Shown: positions 26,480 through 34,198 of the stretch, one piece after another
How positions within the stretch are numbered: the stretch's first letter is position 1
Layout of the letters: every line of letters starts with the position of its first letter
Assembly (NCBI GenBank): GCA_964524145.1
Contig: CAZGCA010000047.1
Location: 1 to 49,065 of the forward strand
From: CAZGCA01 sp964524145
GTDB lineage: Bacteria; Hydrogenedentota; CAZGCA01
Reading direction: 5' to 3'
DNA: 49,065 nt
Notes under the pieces: model-generated
Told to the model about the DNA's origin: nothing
Database searches by the model: none
What the model saw: only the letters and a program-made list of their open reading frames with translations
Translations under genes and position numbers: made by a program

Positions 26480-27724
26480 CTACGGTGACGATTCCCCCGC
26501 CAGGAAGAACCAGAGCAGGTCGCTTTTCTCTACCACCACGACGCCGGAATCGGTAACGCGAAACCGTTTGGCATCCTCTTTCTCGTCATACCCGATAACG
26601 GCGCCGGGAGGTATAGTAACGTCTTTCTCGATGATAGCTTTGCGCACCCTTGCGTACCTCCCGATGTTGACTCTGTCAAACAACACGGAGTCTTGTACCA
26701 GAGAGTAGCTGTTGATACGTACCCAGGGCGACAGCACCGAACGTCTTACCATGCCCCCGCTGATGATGCATCCGTTGGACACAATCGAGTCGACGGCCAC
26801 ACCGAAACGTCTCCCTTCCTCGGCGAAAACAAACTTCGCCGGCGGTCCCTGCACATGATTTGTGCGGATCTGCCACTCGGAATCGTACAGGTTGAACACC
26901 GGATCGACCGAGACAAGGTCCATGTTCGCTTCCCAGTATGCGTCTATGGTACCTATGTCGCGCCAGTACTCTGCGGCCTTACGGTTCTCGTCGCGAAAGT
27001 TGTATGCACACACCTTTTTACTCGATATCATCGAGGGAATAATGTCTTTCCCGAAATCGTGCGAGGAACCGTCACGAGACGCATCCGCCATCAGTTCCCT
27101 ATTCAGAACGTCCGTATTGAAGACATACACCCCCATGGATGCGAGACATTTGTCCGGGTTGCCCGGCATATGTCGAGGTGATTCCGGCTTCTCCTCAAAC
27201 CCGATCACCCCGTGGTCCCCGTCGACTTCGACAACACCAAACCGGGATGCCTGCTCTTTGTCCGTTTCTATAACGGCGATGGTCAGGTCCGCGCCGGCGT
27301 TCCTGTGAAACCTGACCATCTTGTGGTAGTCCATTTTGTAGACGTGGTCTCCAGACAGGATAAGCACCTCGCTCGGACTTTCGCGATCAATAGAGTACAT
27401 GTTCTGGTACACTGCGTCGGCGGTTCCCTGATACCAGCTGTCGCCAACCCGGCGCTGCGGGGGGATCAGGTCGATGTACTCGCCAAACTCGCCCCGCATA
27501 AGGGAGCTCCAGCCCAGGCGCAGGTGTCGGCTTAACGATTGAGACTTGTACTGGGTCAGCACCTGAATCCGAAAGAGATGGCTGTTAATACAGTTCGATA
27601 GCGTGAAATCTATGATCCGATACACGCCGCCGAAAGGCACCGCTGGTTTTGCACGATGTCGTGTCAAAGGGTGCAGGCGCGCACCAGCGCCGCCCGCGAG
27701 AACCACAGCCAAAACATTCTTCAC
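26480..27724 (-). CDS. glgC: Glucose-1-phosphate adenylyltransferase (ADP-glucose pyrophosphorylase)
   Basis: The 414-residue enzyme makes ADP-glucose from glucose-1-phosphate and ATP, the committed step of bacterial glycogen synthesis. The nucleotidyltransferase motif is LAGGAGARLHPLTRHRAKPAVPFGG in two parts, with YRIIDFTLSN, WYQGTADAVYQN, SGDHVYKMDY, FEEKP and SMGVYVF. The C-terminal left-handed beta-helix ends GAVIGYDEKED. Length is typical. The start is a GTG, the only in-frame start after an upstream stop; its SD is weak. It follows the PilZ gene by 77 bp. Confidence 0.97.
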   Translation of the reverse strand: MKNVLAVVLAGGAGARLHPLTRHRAKPAVPFGGVYRIIDFTLSNCINSHLFRIQVLTQYKSQSLSRHLRLGWSSLMRGEFGEYIDLIPPQRRVGDSWYQGTADAVYQNMYSIDRESPSEVLILSGDHVYKMDYHKMVRFHRNAGADLTIAVIETDKEQASRFGVVEVDGDHGVIGFEEKPESPRHMPGNPDKCLASMGVYVFNTDVLNRELMADASRDGSSHDFGKDIIPSMISSKKVCAYNFRDENRKAAEYWRDIGTIDAYWEANMDLVSVDPVFNLYDSEWQIRTNHVQGPPAKFVFAEEGRRFGVAVDSIVSNGCIISGGMVRRSVLSPWVRINSYSLVQDSVLFDRVNIGRYARVRKAIIEKDVTIPPGAVIGYDEKEDAKRFRVTDSGVVVVEKSDLLWFFLAGESSP

Positions 27725-27801
27725 TATAGCACTCTCTGCAACCTGCGGTCAGGACCCAACCGAGAATATTCTTGCAGACCGTCACAGATCCGGAACGACA
27801 G

Positions 27802-28950
27802 CTACTTCGGAGTCGTTTGTTCTTGTTGACAAGCTGCTATGTAGCTTGCAATCTTATCAACATCCGCCTGTTGAGTCGCGATAAACGCGCCTCTCAACAG
27901 GTAGCGACCGCCTGGTGTCGTCGCCACGCTTACCACTCTGCAAAACAACAGGATCGATGCCTCGCCGGGCTCGGTGATGAGTCTGAACTTTATGACCGAC
28001 TCCACACTGAGACGGTCATCGGTGAGGATCGACACGCCTCCGGCGCTCAGTGTCGCAACACGGGCGTTGGCTCTCCATCTGACCGGCAGACTGTCACGCG
28101 TTTCCGCGTGCTCCACCTCGTGCGGATCCTCGGTCTCCAGCAGCTCAAATGATATGGGCAGGTCAACCCTCATTCTGTAGAATTTCCTGGATTGTCTGCG
28201 CTCGATCTTCGCCGGATGGTCAAGGGCCGCATGCCCCTCCTTTGCGTCAACGCTCTTCACCTTGGCGTCAAAAAGGTATCGGCCGTCGTCCGGCCGCCAG
28301 AACCTCACCTTCACACGTTGACCGCTGCACAGCGCAAACGCTGCTCCCATGCTCGTGACCGAACCCACTGTTATGGCATAATCATCCACGGCGGCAACCA
28401 CCGCCTTCAACATTTCGGGCTCGCCAGGTTCCTTCAGTTCAAGAGTCAGACGTTGACCGGCGCGCAGACTACGTGTAGACGGCAACGGATGGGTTAACGG
28501 CAAGAAGTCCAGCCCGTACTTGTTCCGGATAGACGTCAAGGCAAGAGCACGTTTCTTGATGGTTTCTTCGCTCGCACCATTTGCCTTCAACTCTGCCAGA
28601 TCGCGCTCGACACACCTGTCGAAAACCTCGTTTGAGTTGACCACGACGTGAGTGTAGGGATAAGAACCCGAGCGAGCCATATGTTGGCACAACGCGATCT
28701 CGTGGTCGGTAAGACCTTTTTCCCGGGCACTGCTTACAAACCGTTCTTCTGCTTGACGCCGCTGCCGTCGACTGGCAAGCAGCGATCGCACCAACTCTAT
28801 CGCAACTGCGGCCAAGAACAGCACTATGACCGCGGCAACCGCCAGAACGATTATGCCGCCCGAGGCAGAAGGCCAGGCGATGTACGCGCCCATCGGGATC
28901 GTCGGCCCCGCCACCCTCGCCGGACCCTGTTTCACGCTGGTTGTCTTCAT
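27802..28950 (-). CDS. Membrane-anchored YcgR-like PilZ-domain protein
   Basis: The 382-residue protein has one N-terminal transmembrane helix (about 30-50, IIVLAVAAVIVLFLAAVAIEL) and an Arg/Gln-rich coiled segment. A YcgR-N-like beta domain starting near LRAGQRLTLELKEPGEPE and a C-terminal PilZ domain follow. The PilZ domain carries RKFYR, matching the RxxxR c-di-GMP motif, and TLSAGG, matching D/NxSxxG except that the first residue is Thr. It should respond to c-di-GMP at the inner membrane. The start at 28950 is supported by AGAGG and by the promoter at 28978-29006. It precedes glgC on the same strand, 77 bp away; whether it influences glycogen metabolism is unknown. Confidence 0.85.
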   Translation of the reverse strand: MKTTSVKQGPARVAGPTIPMGAYIAWPSASGGIIVLAVAAVIVLFLAAVAIELVRSLLASRRQRRQAEERFVSSAREKGLTDHEIALCQHMARSGSYPYTHVVVNSNEVFDRCVERDLAELKANGASEETIKKRALALTSIRNKYGLDFLPLTHPLPSTRSLRAGQRLTLELKEPGEPEMLKAVVAAVDDYAITVGSVTSMGAAFALCSGQRVKVRFWRPDDGRYLFDAKVKSVDAKEGHAALDHPAKIERRQSRKFYRMRVDLPISFELLETEDPHEVEHAETRDSLPVRWRANARVATLSAGGVSILTDDRLSVESVIKFRLITEPGEASILLFCRVVSVATTPGGRYLLRGAFIATQQADVDKIASYIAACQQEQTTPK

Positions 28951-28977
28951 CTCAACCTCTTCTGCCGCTATACGGAT

Positions 28978-29006
28978 ATTATACACTACCGCCATCCCAT
29001 GCGCAA
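28978..29006 (-). promoter_or_regulatory. Promoter of the PilZ gene
   Basis: On the minus strand a perfect -10 TATAAT (28983-28978) lies 17 bp from a weak -35 TTGCGC (29006-29001). The predicted start near 28971 gives a leader of about 21 nt before the ATG at 28950. Confidence 0.7.
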
Positions 29007-29138
29007 TCACCGAATGGCACTGTTATCCCGCAACACGCTCCGATCCTCCCTCTCGCCATGCTCCTGCTCGTGCCCGCAATCGAATCATCTGTTCGAGGCA
29101 CAAACGCGCCCCTGCAGAGGAGTTCGACGCGGAGCCGG

Positions 29139-29168
29139 TTGACAACAGGCAGGCTGTCAAGATAAAGT
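29139..29168 (+). promoter_or_regulatory. Promoter of the YbjN-like gene, with inverted repeat
   Basis: A perfect -35 TTGACA (29139-29144) is 18 bp from TAAAGT (29163-29168), about 84 bp before the ATG at 29252. The -35 is also the left arm of an inverted repeat TTGACA-N10-TGTCAA (29139-29160), which could be an operator. Confidence 0.55.
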
Positions 29169-29251
29169 TGGCAGTGGTACGCTCAAACAACATATCCTGT
29201 GGAACTTCTTGTCAGTGGGGAACACTCGATCCGGAGGAGGGTGGTCGTGCG

Positions 29252-29947
29252 ATGATTGAACAAGAGAGTCGAAGGCTGGAAGAGGCCGTCACGAAACTCT
29301 GTGGACTTCTGAAAGAAGCAAGCTCCTGGACGGACAGGCGCGACGCTGCTGAGTCGCTGTGCAAGTCCGCCCGCTGCGCAATAGAATCTATAAAGGAATC
29401 TGCAAAGACGAAAGACTACGACGTCGCCGTCGAGTGCGAGAAAGCGCTCAACGAGTTGAGGGGAACACTCGATCTCTCCAGCATTAAGCTTGTCGGGGAA
29501 CCTGCTCAACCGGTTCCGAAAAAGGTAGACGATCCGCTTCCCGGCGACCCCCGCGACGTCGTGCGTGCCGTCGCTCAGAAACGCGGGTACGTCTTCTCCG
29601 AGAGCTCGGACGGATTTGGTTTCGAGATCGACACTAAAGGCGGCCGACACCAGGAGGTGCAGGTGCGGTTCGACGCGGCTGACCAGACGGGTTCGCCCTT
29701 AGTGCAGATACTAACCCTCTGCTGCGCTGCTACGGAACAGATATACCGCTGGGCCCTTCAGGCGAACTCGAGGCTCGCGCATGGTGCGCTCGCACTGCGG
29801 ACAACGGAAAGTGGCGAGATGCTCGCGCTTGTCAACACGTATCCGGCCCATGCCGTGACGGAGAAAGTGATCGAAGCGAACCTGGAGTATATAGCCGAAA
29901 CGGGCGACTGGATCGAGAAAGAAACGACGGGCCTCGACGCACACTAG
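29252..29947 (+). CDS. YbjN-like / secretion-chaperone-fold protein, putative
   Basis: The 231-residue soluble protein has a helical N-terminal half (about 1-75, rich in Glu, Lys and Ala). A Pro/Asp linker follows, then an alpha/beta domain (about 95-225). That domain contains RAVAQKRGYVFSESSDGFGF, ILTLCCAATEQIYRWALQAN, ALALRTTESGEMLALVNTYP and EANLEYIAETGDWIEKE. The second half resembles the YbjN/CesT-like fold by overall pattern; I see no catalytic motif. The start is ATG 29252 with GGAGGAGG 11 bases upstream. It lies 59 bp before the UDP-glucose dehydrogenase gene and may be co-transcribed with it. The function is unknown. Confidence 0.7.
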   Translation: MIEQESRRLEEAVTKLCGLLKEASSWTDRRDAAESLCKSARCAIESIKESAKTKDYDVAVECEKALNELRGTLDLSSIKLVGEPAQPVPKKVDDPLPGDPRDVVRAVAQKRGYVFSESSDGFGFEIDTKGGRHQEVQVRFDAADQTGSPLVQILTLCCAATEQIYRWALQANSRLAHGALALRTTESGEMLALVNTYPAHAVTEKVIEANLEYIAETGDWIEKETTGLDAH

Positions 29948-30006
29948 TCTCGTGCGTCGCGACAGCTCCGCAGGATTCGCCCGACAGTGAGAAGGTGAGA
30001 ACAGCA

Positions 30007-31383
30007 ATGGACTTCGAGAAGACTATACTCTGCATCGGTGCCGGCTATGTCGGCGGCCCCACCATGGCCGTGATAGCAAGACACTGTCCCGAAATCAAGG
30101 TGATAGCTGCCGATATCAACCCCGATCGTATCGCCGCGTGGCAGTCCGACGAGCTTCCGATCTACGAGCCCGGACTGAAAGAGATCGTCGAGGAGGCGCG
30201 CGGCCGCAACCTGTTCTTCACCACCGACGTGGCAGCGAGTATAGCCGAGGCATCTATTATCTTTGTCAGCGTCAACACGCCGACGAAAACCTTCGGCCAG
30301 GGCGCGGGCCGCGCCGCCGATCTCCGGTACTGGGAAGGCACCTCCCGACAAATACTCGAACACGCAACGACCGACAAGATTATCGTCGAGAAAAGCACGT
30401 TGCCCGTTCGTACCGCCGAAGCTATGGAACGCATATTGAACAGCAAACCGCAAAGCGTTCGGTTCGAGGTGCTCTCCAATCCCGAGTTCCTTGCCGAGGG
30501 AACCGCAATAGACGATCTCGAGAATCCCGACCGCGTGCTGATAGGTTCGCGCAACACTGAATCCGGGCGCAAGGCGCAGGCCGAACTCGTCGACATCTAC
30601 CTGCACTGGGTGCCGCGCGAGAAGATCCTGACCCCGGACGTCTGGAGCAGCGAGCTCTCGAAGCTCGCAGCCAACGCGTTCCTGGCACAACGCATCTCGT
30701 CGATTAACGCAATATCGGCGCTCTGCGAGAAGACGGGTGCAAGCGTGTCCGAGATTAGCAAGGCCGTCGGTCTCGACTCGCGCATCGGGCCGAAGTTCCT
30801 GCGGGCCAGCGTCGGGTTCGGCGGTTCGTGTTTCAAGAAGGACATACTCAACCTTGTCTATCTCTGCGAGCATTTTGGTCTGCCCGAAGCAGCCGCCTAC
30901 TGGGAACAGGTTGTCAAGATGAACGAGTACCAGGAAAGCCGTTTTGTCGCGGCCATGCTCAAACACATGTTCAACACGCTGGTCGGCAAACGCATCGCCG
31001 TCTTCGGGTTCGCGTTCAAAGCCAATACCGGCGACACGCGCGAGTCGCCGGCCATCTACGTGTGCCGCCAGTTGCTGACCGAAAAAGCTTGTCTCAGCAT
31101 CACGGATCCCGAAGCATTGCCCAACGCGCAACGCGACCTTGCCGACGTCGAGGGAGAGGTCGACTTCTGCACCGACCCGTACGAGGCCGCTGCTGGCGCA
31201 CACGCTATCGCGGTTCTGACCGAATGGGACGATTACAGGGCACTCGATTACCGACGCATATTCGATACGATGGAGAAACCCGCGTTCGTCTTCGACGGTC
31301 GCAACCTGCTCCCCCACGACGAGCTGTTCGAACTAGGGTTCAACGTCATCCCCATCGGCCGCGCACCGATGTGCCATTTCTGA
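30007..31383 (+). CDS. UDP-glucose 6-dehydrogenase, eukaryote-like type
   Basis: The 458-residue enzyme oxidises UDP-glucose to UDP-glucuronate with two NAD+, supplying uronic acids for surface polysaccharides. It has the Rossmann motif GAGYVGG (11-17), LPIYEPGLKEIVEEARGRNL in two parts, VSVNTPTK, EKSTLPVR, NPEFLAEGTAI, WSSELSKLAANAFLAQRISS, and GFGGSCFKKD with catalytic Cys275. Long stretches agree with the animal/plant UGDH type, more than with the shorter bacterial Ugd/TuaD type. The start at 30007 has AAGGTGAG seven bases upstream; a GTG four codons earlier is possible. The epimerase at 5200-6183 could act downstream but is far away. Confidence 0.95.
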   Translation: MDFEKTILCIGAGYVGGPTMAVIARHCPEIKVIAADINPDRIAAWQSDELPIYEPGLKEIVEEARGRNLFFTTDVAASIAEASIIFVSVNTPTKTFGQGAGRAADLRYWEGTSRQILEHATTDKIIVEKSTLPVRTAEAMERILNSKPQSVRFEVLSNPEFLAEGTAIDDLENPDRVLIGSRNTESGRKAQAELVDIYLHWVPREKILTPDVWSSELSKLAANAFLAQRISSINAISALCEKTGASVSEISKAVGLDSRIGPKFLRASVGFGGSCFKKDILNLVYLCEHFGLPEAAAYWEQVVKMNEYQESRFVAAMLKHMFNTLVGKRIAVFGFAFKANTGDTRESPAIYVCRQLLTEKACLSITDPEALPNAQRDLADVEGEVDFCTDPYEAAAGAHAIAVLTEWDDYRALDYRRIFDTMEKPAFVFDGRNLLPHDELFELGFNVIPIGRAPMCHF

Positions 31384-31421
31384 TACGGGACATCATTGCT
31401 GCAGGGGCGGATCACGGGGGC

Positions 31422-32156
31422 TCAAGAACTGAACGATTCGAGGAACTTCCGGGCGAATCGAGCGCTGCGCTTCGGAAACTTGGAGTTGATCTCGAGCACC
31501 AGGTCGCCGCCGTAGTCGATCTCTTCGAGCGTTGCGAACAGCTTCTCCCAGTCCTCTGTCGCGATCTTGCCCGCGCCCGGAGCGAGATGATCGTCGCCTG
31601 TGCCGAAGTTGTCCCCGAGATGGACGTGGACGAGCCGGGATTTGAAGGTGTCGAAAAACTGCGCGACGGGTTCCGGCGCGATGTTCGCGTGCCCGATATC
31701 AATGCAGATGCCCAGTTCGTCGATCGCCTCTACGGCGGTGGTCAACGCCTCAATGGTCCCGTTTTCGAGCGCGACAATGACACCTTTGGACTGCGCGTGA
31801 CGGACCGCGTTTCCGCACATGGCGAGACGCTCGGAGTCAACAGACGAATCCAGCCCCAGCGTGGACGTGTGAACCACCAGAACACTGCTGCCGACTGACT
31901 GCACCATCTCTATCTCGGTCATCAGTCCGTCCGCATCCCACGCGTTAAGTGCCGTGTGCATGCTCGATCTCGCGCCCGCAACCAGCCTGCCCAACCTCAT
32001 CCAGTTGTCGCGAGCAAATGCTTCCGGTTGCGGAGGCCAGTCGGTCCAAAACTCTACACCGAAACCCTCCTCTTGTATCTGACCGGCGGCAACTTCCAGG
32101 TCGACGTCGTCACCAAACGCGCATAGGTAGTTCCACGTGCTGACCGACAAGTTCAT
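31422..32156 (-). CDS. Sugar phosphate isomerase/epimerase-like TIM-barrel protein
   Basis: The 244-residue protein belongs to the xylose-isomerase-like/AP-endonuclease-2 barrel superfamily. Metal-ligand candidates typical of the fold are visible: Glu in VIVALENGT, Asp and His in CIDIGHAN, His in LVHVHLGDN, and Glu in DLVLEIN. These enzymes isomerise or epimerise sugars and polyols; the substrate is unknown. The start at 32156 has GGAGGAAA upstream and a strong promoter at 32198-32227. It converges with the UDP-glucose dehydrogenase gene, 38 bp apart, and diverges from the esterase. Confidence 0.85.
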   Translation of the reverse strand: MNLSVSTWNYLCAFGDDVDLEVAAGQIQEEGFGVEFWTDWPPQPEAFARDNWMRLGRLVAGARSSMHTALNAWDADGLMTEIEMVQSVGSSVLVVHTSTLGLDSSVDSERLAMCGNAVRHAQSKGVIVALENGTIEALTTAVEAIDELGICIDIGHANIAPEPVAQFFDTFKSRLVHVHLGDNFGTGDDHLAPGAGKIATEDWEKLFATLEEIDYGGDLVLEINSKFPKRSARFARKFLESFSS

Positions 32157-32197
32157 CCCTGTTTCCTCCACTGCTCAACAACCCGACAACACGCTGC

Positions 32198-32227
32198 ATC
32201 ATACGGCCCGCAGCACATCGCTGTCAA
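32198..32227 (-). promoter_or_regulatory. Promoter of the TIM-barrel isomerase gene
   Basis: On the minus strand a perfect -35 TTGACA (32227-32222) is 18 bp from TATGAT (32203-32198). The start codon is about 40 bp downstream of the -10. Confidence 0.78.
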
Positions 32228-32462
32228 GTGCTTGTTCGACTCGTCCAACTCTTTCATTCTGAGCCGCAACGAAGAATTTCGATCTGGCAACAGCCCTTCT
32301 GAACAAGCCTTCCCGGCGCTTGCTAATCGCGTACTTGGAACGGTACTATGGAGTCGGTCGTGGTGACCGTCTTGCAGCACGCGAGTCGAGTGCAGTCCGC
32401 AAAGACAGAAGGTGAACGAAGACGAAAGCCTCCTGCAGACTAGGTATATGTCAAGAGATTAC

Positions 32463-32492
32463 TTGCCAGCTTGTTAGACTGCTATATATAAT
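32463..32492 (+). promoter_or_regulatory. Promoter of the secreted esterase gene
   Basis: TTGCCA (32463-32468) and a perfect TATAAT (32487-32492) are spaced by 18 bp inside an AT-rich patch. The predicted start near 32499 leaves a leader of about 100 nt before the ATG at 32600. The remainder of the 443 bp divergent gap (32157-32599) shows no further gene. Confidence 0.78.
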
Positions 32493-32599
32493 AAATGTGA
32501 TATTAAGGTTTATTGCTGTTAGTTTGGCAGTGAGCTGTTTGTGACGACGATATCTGGGTGGGACAAATAGCGAATCTTGCAACGGTGAGGAGGGCGATC

Positions 32600-33820
32600 A
32601 TGCTCTGGAAATCGATGGCCGTACGGGTAGTGACACGAGTACTGGCGCTGCTGCTAGTGCTTCCGACTTCCTTCGGGAACGCAGCGAGCATCGACGAAAA
32701 CGATCCGCCCGGCGAAACGTATATCCGTTACGGTATGGCTGACGGGCTTCCCCGGTTTTCCGCATCGCGACTCGAACGGCTGACCTTCCCGCTTGCATAC
32801 CGACCGGACGACCCGCTCGACTTCACCGCGTGGAGGAAGACCGCTCGTGCGAGGCTCATCGAGTCGTTGCTCGCACCGCCGCCGCCCGCACCGTTTGAGG
32901 CGGTTGTCATCGGTCGCGAAGATCGCGGAACCTACGAAGCGAGGAGGGTTGTCTTCAACATATCGGCCGACAGCCGGGTGCTCGCGTACCTTCTCGTACC
33001 CAAAGGCGACGGGCCGTTCCCCGCACTACTGGCGCTCCACGATCACGGTGCGCACTTCTCGATTGGCAAAGAGAAGGTCGTCCGCCCGTTTGACGAGCCA
33101 AAGGAACGCGTTGCAGACGCAATGAAATGGTCGAGGGAATGCTACGGTGGACGGTTCATCGGGGACGAGCTCGCCAAACGCGGCTACGTCGTCTTCGCCA
33201 CCGACGCACTCTTTTGGTCGGACCGGGGCAGGAAGGAGGGTGTCGCCTACCCCGCCCAGCAGCAGCTTGCAGCGAACATGTTCCAGCTCGGAATGTCATG
33301 GGCCGGCACCATTGTCTGGGACGACATACGCAGCGCAGAGTTTATCGCCACCTTGCCGGAAGTCGATCCCGAACGGATCGGTGCCATGGGACTTTCGATG
33401 GGTTCCAACCGCACGTGGCACGTCGCTGCCGCTACCGACAGGATCGCTGCGGGCGCAGCAATCTGCTGGCTGAGCACGACCGAATCGCTCATGTCGCCGG
33501 GCAACAACCAGACCACAGGACAGTCAGCGTTTTCGATGACGCATCCCGGCCTGCGCAACCATCTCGACTATCCCGACGTCGCCTCTATCGCGTGCCCCAA
33601 ACCCATGCTCTTCTACAACGGCGAGAAGGACGGCCTGTTTCCGGTCGACGGCGTCCGGGACTCGTACGCGAAGATGCACGCGGTATGGGAAAGCCAGGAC
33701 GCCGGTGATAAGCTCGTCACCAAGATATGGCCCGTGCCGCACGTCTTCAACAAAGAGATGCAACGCGAAGCGTTCGACTGGCTCGACAAGTATCTGGAAG
33801 CTGATTCGCAGGCTCGATAG
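32600..33820 (+). CDS. Secreted alpha/beta hydrolase (acetyl-xylan-esterase/dienelactone-hydrolase-like)
   Basis: The 406-residue protein begins with a signal peptide (about 1-28, VLALLLVLPTSFGNAAS). The mature part is an alpha/beta hydrolase with a conserved beta-sheet core (LLVPKGDGPFPALLALHDHG), the nucleophile Ser266 in GLSMGS, acid Asp344 in EKDGLF and His381 in VPHVF. It resembles secreted carbohydrate esterases of the large Abhydrolase families; deacetylation of a polysaccharide is plausible but not shown. The start at 32600 has GAGGAGGG seven bases upstream. It stands as a single gene with its own promoter. Confidence 0.85.
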   Translation: MLWKSMAVRVVTRVLALLLVLPTSFGNAASIDENDPPGETYIRYGMADGLPRFSASRLERLTFPLAYRPDDPLDFTAWRKTARARLIESLLAPPPPAPFEAVVIGREDRGTYEARRVVFNISADSRVLAYLLVPKGDGPFPALLALHDHGAHFSIGKEKVVRPFDEPKERVADAMKWSRECYGGRFIGDELAKRGYVVFATDALFWSDRGRKEGVAYPAQQQLAANMFQLGMSWAGTIVWDDIRSAEFIATLPEVDPERIGAMGLSMGSNRTWHVAAATDRIAAGAAICWLSTTESLMSPGNNQTTGQSAFSMTHPGLRNHLDYPDVASIACPKPMLFYNGEKDGLFPVDGVRDSYAKMHAVWESQDAGDKLVTKIWPVPHVFNKEMQREAFDWLDKYLEADSQAR

Positions 33821-33935
33821 ACTCCGGCACACACGTCTCGCCGGAGACACGAGCAACCTATCCCAAGCGCAATGATATGGCATCACTTCATGGCCAAGGA
33901 TGGGTCACTGTACTATGGCCGCACTGTGGTTCACT

Positions 33936-34033
33936 CGTCATCGCGAGCGCCAGCCTGGCGATCTTGTTACGGCTGAAGGCCGTGGGGAATCCGAGATTGC
34001 CACGTCGTTCGTTCCTCGCTCCTCGCAACGACG
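33936..34033 (+). repeat. MITE-like inverted repeat with GTCRTYGCGAG ends
   Basis: The left end CGTCATCGCGAGCG (33936-33949) is an imperfect inverted repeat of the right end CGCTCCTCGCAACGACG (34017-34033). The inner part contains GAGATTGCCACGTCG. The same end sequence recurs in opposite orientation at 43855-43894. No protein is encoded, and no transposase is in the window. It lies between convergent genes in the 378 bp gap 33821-34198. Confidence 0.6.
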
Positions 34034-34084
34034 GGTTTGCGCAGTTCCTTTAAAGGACCACTCCGCACTGAGAACATCGCTTCA

Positions 34085-34195
34085 AGCCTCCGAACGGAGG
34101 CGACGGAATAAAGCCCCGGTTGACGACGAAGGAGGAACCCGGGGTATATAGCCATCCACAAACCAAGCCCCCGAACGGGGGCGGCGGAACCGTCC
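34085..34195 (+). repeat. Palindromic GC-rich repeat cluster
   Basis: There are two perfect hairpins of the same design, GCCTCCGAACGGAGGC (34086-34101) and GCCCCCGAACGGGGGC (34167-34182). Each is followed by G(A/G)CGGAA. Between them is an imperfect CCCCGG/CCGGGG hairpin (34114-34144). Compensatory changes (T/A to C/G) keep the stems paired, so structure is conserved. It lies just after the 3' end of the Gfo/Idh/MocA gene and could also act as a terminator or mRNA stabiliser. Confidence 0.65.
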
Positions 34196-34198
34196 GAA

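Noticed and set aside
27723..27730. TATAGT near the glgC start as a -10 box
   Set aside because: It overlaps the GTG start codon itself, so it cannot be the promoter for this reading frame.
29944..31317. Long minus-strand open frame of about 457 codons opposite UDP-glucose dehydrogenase
   Set aside because: It is entirely antisense to an unmistakable enzyme; GC-rich codon use leaves the opposite frame open.
33821..34198. Possible insertion sequence
   Set aside because: Inverted repeats are present but no transposase coding capacity; listed as repeats only.
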